Shown here: positions 6,885 to 10,492 of the stretch, piece by piece
Position numbering within the stretch: the first letter of the stretch is position 1
How the letters are laid out: each line of letters starts with the position of its first letter
Assembly (NCBI GenBank): GCA_030837935.1
Contig: JAUQXU010000256.1
Span: forward strand, 1-10,492
Direction: 5' to 3'
DNA length: 10,492 bases
Source: Candidatus Brocadia sp.
GTDB taxonomy: Bacteria > Planctomycetota > Brocadiia > Brocadiales > Brocadiaceae
Made by a program: the position numbers and the translations under genes
The notes under the pieces: model-generated
The model's input: the letters and a program-made list of their open reading frames with translations, nothing else
Databases searched by the model: none
Told to the model about the DNA's origin: nothing

Positions 6885-7086
6885 TAACAGTTACCTCAAA
6901 GGTTGTAAGGAAGGGGTGTTGAGTTTCTTTTAGGGGAAATTCTTCAAGATATAGCTCTGTAGCTTCTTGTAAATTTTTCACAGCTTCTTCAACGGTTGTT
7001 CCTTGACTTACCGTACCGACTTCCGGACATTCGGCAACATATAGATTTTCTTCTTTATGTATTACTGCAGTAAATAATTTATTCAT
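6877..7086 (-). CDS. hicB: HicB-family antitoxin (short form)
   Basis: The 69-residue protein is a complete short HicB. It opens FTAVIHKEENLYVAECPEVGTVSQGTTVEEA in pieces typical of the partial RNase-H-like HicB fold, continues NLQEATELYLEE and ends LTTFEVTVNA, a usual C-terminus for this form. HicB neutralises the HicA ribonuclease by covering its active site. This short form has no added helix-turn-helix or ribbon-helix-helix domain, so how it would bind DNA is unclear. A strong ribosome site GAGAGG (7093-7098) stands six bases before ATG 7086, and a good promoter with a dyad lies upstream. The order is antitoxin first, then the overlapping toxin. Since hicA is cut short, this is now probably an orphan antitoxin. 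Confidence 0.92.
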   Translation of the reverse strand: MNKLFTAVIHKEENLYVAECPEVGTVSQGTTVEEAVKNLQEATELYLEEFPLKETQHPFLTTFEVTVNA

Positions 7087-7145
7087 GTTTTACCTCTCAA
7101 ATTTATCCTTAATCTGGAAAAGGATTGATATTAGTTTTATACTGC

Positions 7146-7179
7146 ATACTATTATAAGTATATAATTGAGATTTTACAA
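7146..7179 (-). promoter_or_regulatory. hicBA promoter with a dyad centred on the -10 box
   Basis: On the minus strand TTGTAA (7174-7179) is followed after exactly 17 bases by a perfect TATAAT (7151-7156), about 65 bases before hicB. The -10 box is flanked by ATACT and AGTAT (7157-7161 and 7146-7150 on the plus strand), a perfect inverted repeat with the box as its 6-bp centre. A repressor bound there would block RNA polymerase directly, as expected of an autoregulated toxin-antitoxin locus. The promoter ends about 15 bases from the point where the GC-rich cassette DNA begins. Confidence 0.65.
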
Positions 7180-7193
7180 CATCACCTTTGAAT

Positions 7194-7302
7194 CCAATGA
7201 GCGCTGGAGGCAAACTCACAACACTCAAGGAATGTCCAATAAATCGGGGGAGGGCTTCGACTGGCACGGCGGGGTGCTCATTCGGTGCATCTGCTGTTAG
7301 GC
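7194..7302 (-). other. attC-like half site at the left end of the cassette DNA
   Basis: On the minus strand a perfect core box GCCTAAC (7296-7302, GTTAGGC on plus) stands 14 bases after the stop of the NTF2-like fragment, where an integron attC would begin. A full partner arm is missing. Only a 9-bp stem can be drawn, CCAATGAGC (7194-7202) against GCTCATTCGG (7276-7285) with one bulged C, and no matching second core box is obvious. A second near-core CGCTAAC (7316-7322 on the plus as GTTAGCG) contains the fragment's stop codon. I read this as an attC truncated or decayed where the cassette DNA meets the AT-rich backbone. On sequence alone it is weaker than the attC at 8575. Confidence 0.4.
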
Positions 7303-7316
7303 GAGGGCTGGTTTCG

Positions 7317-7496
7317 TTAGCGCGTTTGATGCATCTCATATGCAATCTCGCGGGAAATCTTTTCCGCGCCCATCTCAAAAATATGAACTAGTCGCAACTC
7401 AACATCGGATCCGATCGGAATTGGAACAGGTATATTCGTAACGCCGTCGACGGTCAAAGCGAACGTGACAATGCAATCATCCACAAAGCGATGACC
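7317..7496 (-). pseudogene. C-terminal fragment of an NTF2/SnoaL-like protein
   Basis: A minus-strand frame ending at TAA 7317-7319 encodes about 59 residues: GHRFVDDCIVTFALTVDG, then IPIGSDVELRLVHIFEMGAEKISREIAYEMHQ. The strand pattern V-E-L-x-x-V-H-I-F-E...K-I-x-R-E-x-A-Y is that of the last strands of SnoaL/NTF2-like folds. There is no start: the frame opens inside the 3' end of the oxidoreductase gene, whose last codons overlap it in another frame. The N-terminal half must have been lost when the two genes were joined. The stop codon lies in a CGCTAAC box, as in integron cassettes. Confidence 0.5.
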
Positions 7497-8535
7497 CGTT
7501 GCGCACGAGCACGATCTTGCCTGTCACGCCTCCCTTCCCGAGCAACTCGTGCGCCTGTCTTGCCTCGGCAAGAGGGAATCGCTGCGCGATGAGCGGTTTG
7601 ATCTTTTGCTGTTGAAGAAGGCCGAACAGGGCGATCAAATCCTGTCGAAACAGTGCCGGTTTCAGCCGTTTGAGCCACTGGATGCTATAGGGGACCACCC
7701 GTTTCCGGCCCGGGAGAAGCCAGCCACCAGCAATGTACAGCCCGAAGACGGCGATTCCACGAAAACGATGACGACGACCAGAACGACCTGAAGCCAAACG
7801 TCCCCCACGTAGCGAGCCAGTAAGGCCATAGGCCACGACCAGCCCGCCAGGACGGAGAGCCTTGCGGGAACGCCAGATATGGGTTCCACCGATGCTGTCA
7901 AAGACGACGTCCACGCCCTCGCTCGTGAGGCGATGAATTTCTTTCACGAAGTCCTGATGCTGGTAATCAATCGGGACCCCGCCCATGTCGGAAACGGCCG
8001 ACGCCCCTCGCGAAGAACAAGTACCGTACATCTCCAGTCCGGTCAAGCGCCCAAGCTGCAATAGCGCGGAACCGATCCCGCCTGCCGCGCCGTGGATCAG
8101 CACGCGCTGACCCGGTCTGACCTTAGCGGAGCTATGCAGCATCTGGTACGCCGTGACGTAGTTCAGAATGAGGCTGACAGCCTCTGCGGGGTTCAACCCG
8201 GATGGCACCGGAACCAGTTCGCGTTGCGGCAGGCAGACGAACTCCGCGTACGCACCGCTTATTGGTAGCGCGGCAACTATCTGGCCTGGTTCGATTCCAG
8301 AGACACCGTCGCCAAACCGATCCACCACGCCAACCAGATCCCACCCTGGCGTGAAAGGCAACCTGGGAGTTTCGGGATGAATGCCCTCGCGTGCCATTAT
8401 GTCTGGCAAGGAGACACCTGCGGCCAGCACTCTTACCCGCACTTCACCATCCTTCGGCTCGGGGCACTCCTCTTCGAGCACCTGAAGTGCATCGGGCCCT
8501 CCGTAGTGAGTGACGATGATGCGTATGTGTCTCAT
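7477..8535 (-). CDS. medium-chain dehydrogenase/reductase, quinone-oxidoreductase-like
   Basis: The 352-residue protein belongs to the zinc-independent MDR family, which uses NADPH to reduce quinones or enone-type carbonyl compounds. The N-terminal GroES-like domain has VRVLAAGVSLPDIMAREG (35-52) and FTPGWDLVGVVD (61-72). The Rossmann loop is GAAGGIG (149-155), followed by DVVFDSIGG (209-217) and a hydrophobic GIAVFGLYIAGGWLL near 260-274. Cysteine ligands for structural zinc are absent. The usual end is GKIVLV (339-344); the last eight residues, RNGSSLCG, are extra and read out of frame through the NTF2-like fragment. A strong ribosome site (GGGAGGAAGAGG) precedes ATG 8535, and the attC core box is only 40 bases upstream, the usual cassette geometry. 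Its GC content is clearly higher than that of dapF or the SIR2-TPR gene, so it came from elsewhere. Confidence 0.9.
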   Translation of the reverse strand: MRHIRIIVTHYGGPDALQVLEEECPEPKDGEVRVRVLAAGVSLPDIMAREGIHPETPRLPFTPGWDLVGVVDRFGDGVSGIEPGQIVAALPISGAYAEFVCLPQRELVPVPSGLNPAEAVSLILNYVTAYQMLHSSAKVRPGQRVLIHGAAGGIGSALLQLGRLTGLEMYGTCSSRGASAVSDMGGVPIDYQHQDFVKEIHRLTSEGVDVVFDSIGGTHIWRSRKALRPGGLVVAYGLTGSLRGGRLASGRSGRRHRFRGIAVFGLYIAGGWLLPGRKRVVPYSIQWLKRLKPALFRQDLIALFGLLQQQKIKPLIAQRFPLAEARQAHELLGKGGVTGKIVLVRNGSSLCG

Positions 8536-8574
8536 GGACCTCTTCCTCCCGTGGCGGGTGCTCGAGCTTGTGCG

Positions 8575-8696
8575 GCGTAACGCCGCAGTTCAGCGGCAGC
8601 GGGGCGAGAGAACGGTTGATAAAATCGGACGTTCGAATTACCACTTCATGAAAATCATGCCTCTGCCCCGCTGTCCGCTGGAACTGCCTGTTAGGC
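8575..8696 (-). other. integron attC recombination site between the SIR2-TPR and oxidoreductase cassettes
   Basis: In cassette (minus) direction the site opens with the core box GCCTAAC (8690-8696), a perfect RYYYAAC, and closes with GTTACGC (8575-8581), one base off GTTRRRY. Between them lie two long arms: 8665-8686 (22 bases) and 8586-8605 (20 bases). They are inverted copies except for two extra bases in the longer arm, one C and one A, which would be extrahelical. This bulged hairpin is exactly what integron integrases recognise in attC. Total length is 122 bases with a ~59-base loop, within the known range. The SIR2-TPR stop codon TAA lies inside the first box, and the next gene starts 40 bases after the second, as in cassette arrays. 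Confidence 0.85.
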
Positions 8697-10376
8697 TTCG
8701 TTATCACTGTCCCGATCCCTCAGTTTGTTTAATAAGTTCTGACAGTAGGAAACATAGTGCCATAAACCAAGAGATTTAAAAATAGCAATTGCTCTTTCTA
8801 AATGCGTAGCGGCTTTACCAGAATCAATTCCGATGTAGTCTTCACCGGCGTTTGCAGTCCAGATACCGATATGACGAATATCGCCAAGATCTCGAGCTAT
8901 GGATTCTGCTCGTTCATAACACCTAAAAGCAACGTTCTTTTGTTCCCTCACAGCAAACGTTGTTCCAAGGTTACCATATGTCCTACCTTCACTTCTCTTA
9001 TCACCAATCTTTCGAGCTAGTCGAAGCGCTCTTTTATGATGGCTTGTAGCAAGTCGGAGACTGTCCAGCGTTTCGAGGTTCTTATAGATAATACCGAGAT
9101 TACCTTCACATTTTCCTTCAAGCTCCAAATCACCTATCTCTTGAGCGAGACGGAGTGCGCGCTCATAGTGCGAAATAGCTAATCTTCGTTTAGATGAGTT
9201 AATCTCAGACTTCGCTTGGTCCTCGAATACGATTCCAAGGCTGAGTTCTGCCCATGCCTCACGCTTACGCAGCCCTTTTGATTTCGCTTCATGTAGCGCT
9301 TTTTCAAGATAGTTTGCGGCAGCATCGAATTCTCCTAAATCGCGGTGATTGTCGCCAAGTGTTTGCAAAGCCAAAGCCATAAAGTCGCCGTCTTTTGAAA
9401 TGCTTCCTAAACCAAGGGCTTCCTTAGCATAGTGGTTTGAGATGGCATACAAATTTGTAGCCTTGAAAAGTAAAGCAGAAATGAGAGGCACAATACCAAG
9501 AGTACGAGTGTCGATAGTTCTCGCAATCCAACTCCGAATCCAATCCTTCCATGGCATTTTACAATTGCATTGTTGCGGAATGGGATCGTCCAAGAGCTTC
9601 GTCCATAATGCAGATATCAACTCATCGGTATCGCACCGAATTACTGATCCATCATAACCGCTAAAGGGAGGAAATTCTCTATTACCCCTGAGGGTTAAGG
9701 CATACGCACTTTTTGTGAGATCAACGCAATGATCAATAAGGAAAATTTTGTGTGTCGGATTGGCTGCATTTTCAATTGATGGATTTATGTCGAATCTATC
9801 GGAACGACTATATCCCAGCACGATTGTTAAATTAAACTTTGGATGTGTAAACAGGGTTCGTAATAATTTATTCCTTCCGGCTACCACACGCTGATTAGCG
9901 ACGTTCCTGATCGTGACCGCAAGAGTCTCCGCATCGCTGACGCACCCATGCAGTTTTATCAGCCGAACAGTATTATCATTGAAATCTACGGTTTTCAAGT
10001 CTTCATTAGTGTAATAGAGTTGGAAGGGAACATTCACCTCCTGGAAAGCTTGCTCGATCAAAGTGTCGAAGTTTGTCGTTACAAATACTGACACAAGACC
10101 TGACTTAGCCAATTGCGCGAAAAATTTGTGATTCCGTCCAGGATTCTTGGAATTAAAAAGCTCCAGGAGCGGAGTTGCATCGGTGTGTGTAAAAAGCACC
10201 TCCATAAATGCTTCGAAAGGGAGATTAGTGGTTTTGAATTCGTTAACGTGTTCGGATGACACCGACAAACTCTCAAACACTGATTCAGTAATTTGCGATA
10301 CGAGAGGTATTCCTGAGTGGAGGGAGATTCCTGCACCGCAAAAAATTACTGAATTGTGTACGCCCAGCATGGGCAT
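8691..10376 (-). CDS. SIR2-domain protein with C-terminal TPR repeats, 5' end cut by a group II intron
   Basis: As read, the protein has 561 residues. Residues ~9-265 are a SIR2-like NAD-binding domain: VIFCGAGIS (GAGIS 14-18), VTTNFDTLIEQ with N102, KLHGC with the catalytic-type H143, and GYSRSDRFD (188-195). Residues ~334-545 form about five or six tetratricopeptide repeats with alternating A-x-x-Y-x-x-A-L and G-N-L-G patterns. SIR2 domains in bacterial defence proteins (Thoeris ThsA, SIR2-APAZ, DSR types) deplete NAD to stop phage; a sensor-like TPR tail fits this plan but is inference. Residues 1-7 (MPMLGVH) are encoded by intron-like sequence, and the true N-terminus appears displaced beyond 10355. 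There is no ribosome site before ATG 10376. The NAD motifs survive, so low expression cannot be excluded. The stop lies in an attC box. Confidence 0.88.
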   Translation of the reverse strand: MPMLGVHNSVIFCGAGISLHSGIPLVSQITESVFESLSVSSEHVNEFKTTNLPFEAFMEVLFTHTDATPLLELFNSKNPGRNHKFFAQLAKSGLVSVFVTTNFDTLIEQAFQEVNVPFQLYYTNEDLKTVDFNDNTVRLIKLHGCVSDAETLAVTIRNVANQRVVAGRNKLLRTLFTHPKFNLTIVLGYSRSDRFDINPSIENAANPTHKIFLIDHCVDLTKSAYALTLRGNREFPPFSGYDGSVIRCDTDELISALWTKLLDDPIPQQCNCKMPWKDWIRSWIARTIDTRTLGIVPLISALLFKATNLYAISNHYAKEALGLGSISKDGDFMALALQTLGDNHRDLGEFDAAANYLEKALHEAKSKGLRKREAWAELSLGIVFEDQAKSEINSSKRRLAISHYERALRLAQEIGDLELEGKCEGNLGIIYKNLETLDSLRLATSHHKRALRLARKIGDKRSEGRTYGNLGTTFAVREQKNVAFRCYERAESIARDLGDIRHIGIWTANAGEDYIGIDSGKAATHLERAIAIFKSLGLWHYVSYCQNLLNKLRDRDSDNEA

Positions 10377-10492
10377 TAACTAATGGGTGAAAGTCCCTGC
10401 GGGAAAATCACCGTAGATTCGAGGTTGAATATACGCGAACCGCTAGCAAAATTCAAGGGCGATTTCGTGAGAAATGGTCTGAAGGAAGAATG
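10356..10492 (+). mobile_element. 5' end of a group II intron (continues past the window)
   Basis: From 10356 the plus strand reads GTGTACGCCCAGCATGGGC, which fits the conserved 5' end of group II introns (GUGYG-like) followed by the small GCCC-AGCAT-GGGC hairpin. Next come GGGTGAAAGTCCC (10385-10397), another hairpin common at the start of domain I, and later CGCGAACCGCTAGCAA and GGTCTGAAGGAAG, which I recall from domain I of bacterial introns. The SIR2 coding sequence is interrupted exactly at 10355/10356. The intron runs antisense to that gene, so it could not be spliced from its mRNA. The reverse transcriptase/maturase and domains V-VI would lie outside the window. Assignment is by remembered motifs; an unrelated structured RNA is less likely. 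Confidence 0.7.

Noticed and set aside
7109..7378. Minus-strand frame of 89 residues across the hicBA promoter and cassette boundary
   Set aside because: It crosses the composition boundary, covers the hicBA promoter and the attC-like box, and lies out of frame over the NTF2-like fragment. No conserved pattern is visible.
8444..8707. Minus-strand frame of 87 residues spanning the attC
   Set aside because: It runs through the attC hairpin and into the oxidoreductase gene in another frame. GC-rich DNA makes such open frames common.

Overview
The window is a patchwork. A moderately AT-rich chromosomal backbone carries housekeeping genes (diaminopimelate epimerase, a family 2 glycosyltransferase, an envelope lipoprotein). 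Between them lie mobile, defence-like and decayed pieces. From gene content, low-GC codon use and remembered family resemblance I would guess an environmental Gram-negative such as an anammox planctomycete (Brocadiales), but no marker here proves this. Almost all genes are on the minus strand; the glycosyltransferase is the exception.

Left part (1-4600). A 9-bp tandem repeat runs into the left edge. Next is a lipoprotein gene whose N-terminus looks like a piece of an unrelated small protein joined in frame, then a gene-free stretch with a second 9-bp repeat type. A compact operon of three overlapping minus-strand genes follows (about 3623 to 1713). It starts with a TIGR04255-family protein and continues with two conserved-looking proteins of unknown function, behind a promoter with a perfect -35 box. 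I consider it the best candidate here for an undescribed, horizontally moving system. Just upstream are wrecks of two defence-type genes: the C-terminus of a type IIG restriction enzyme and a frameshifted DUF1016/YhcG PD-(D/E)XK nuclease.

Middle (4688-7180). dapF and a GT-2 glycosyltransferase diverge from a shared intergenic region. Downstream, on the minus strand, is a hicBA toxin-antitoxin locus. Its antitoxin is intact, with a good promoter and a dyad centred on the -10 box. Its HicA toxin is cut short at 45 residues.

Right part (about 7190-10492). The GC content rises sharply and the layout becomes that of integron gene cassettes, read on the minus strand. The array runs: SIR2-TPR gene (NADase-type defence architecture), a 122-bp attC site whose first core box contains the SIR2-TPR stop codon, an MDR quinone-oxidoreductase-like gene, the tail of an NTF2/SnoaL-like gene fused behind it, and an attC-like half site. 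No integrase gene is in view. The start of the SIR2-TPR gene is interrupted at 10355/10356 by what looks like the 5' end of a group II intron on the plus strand, whose body lies beyond the right edge.
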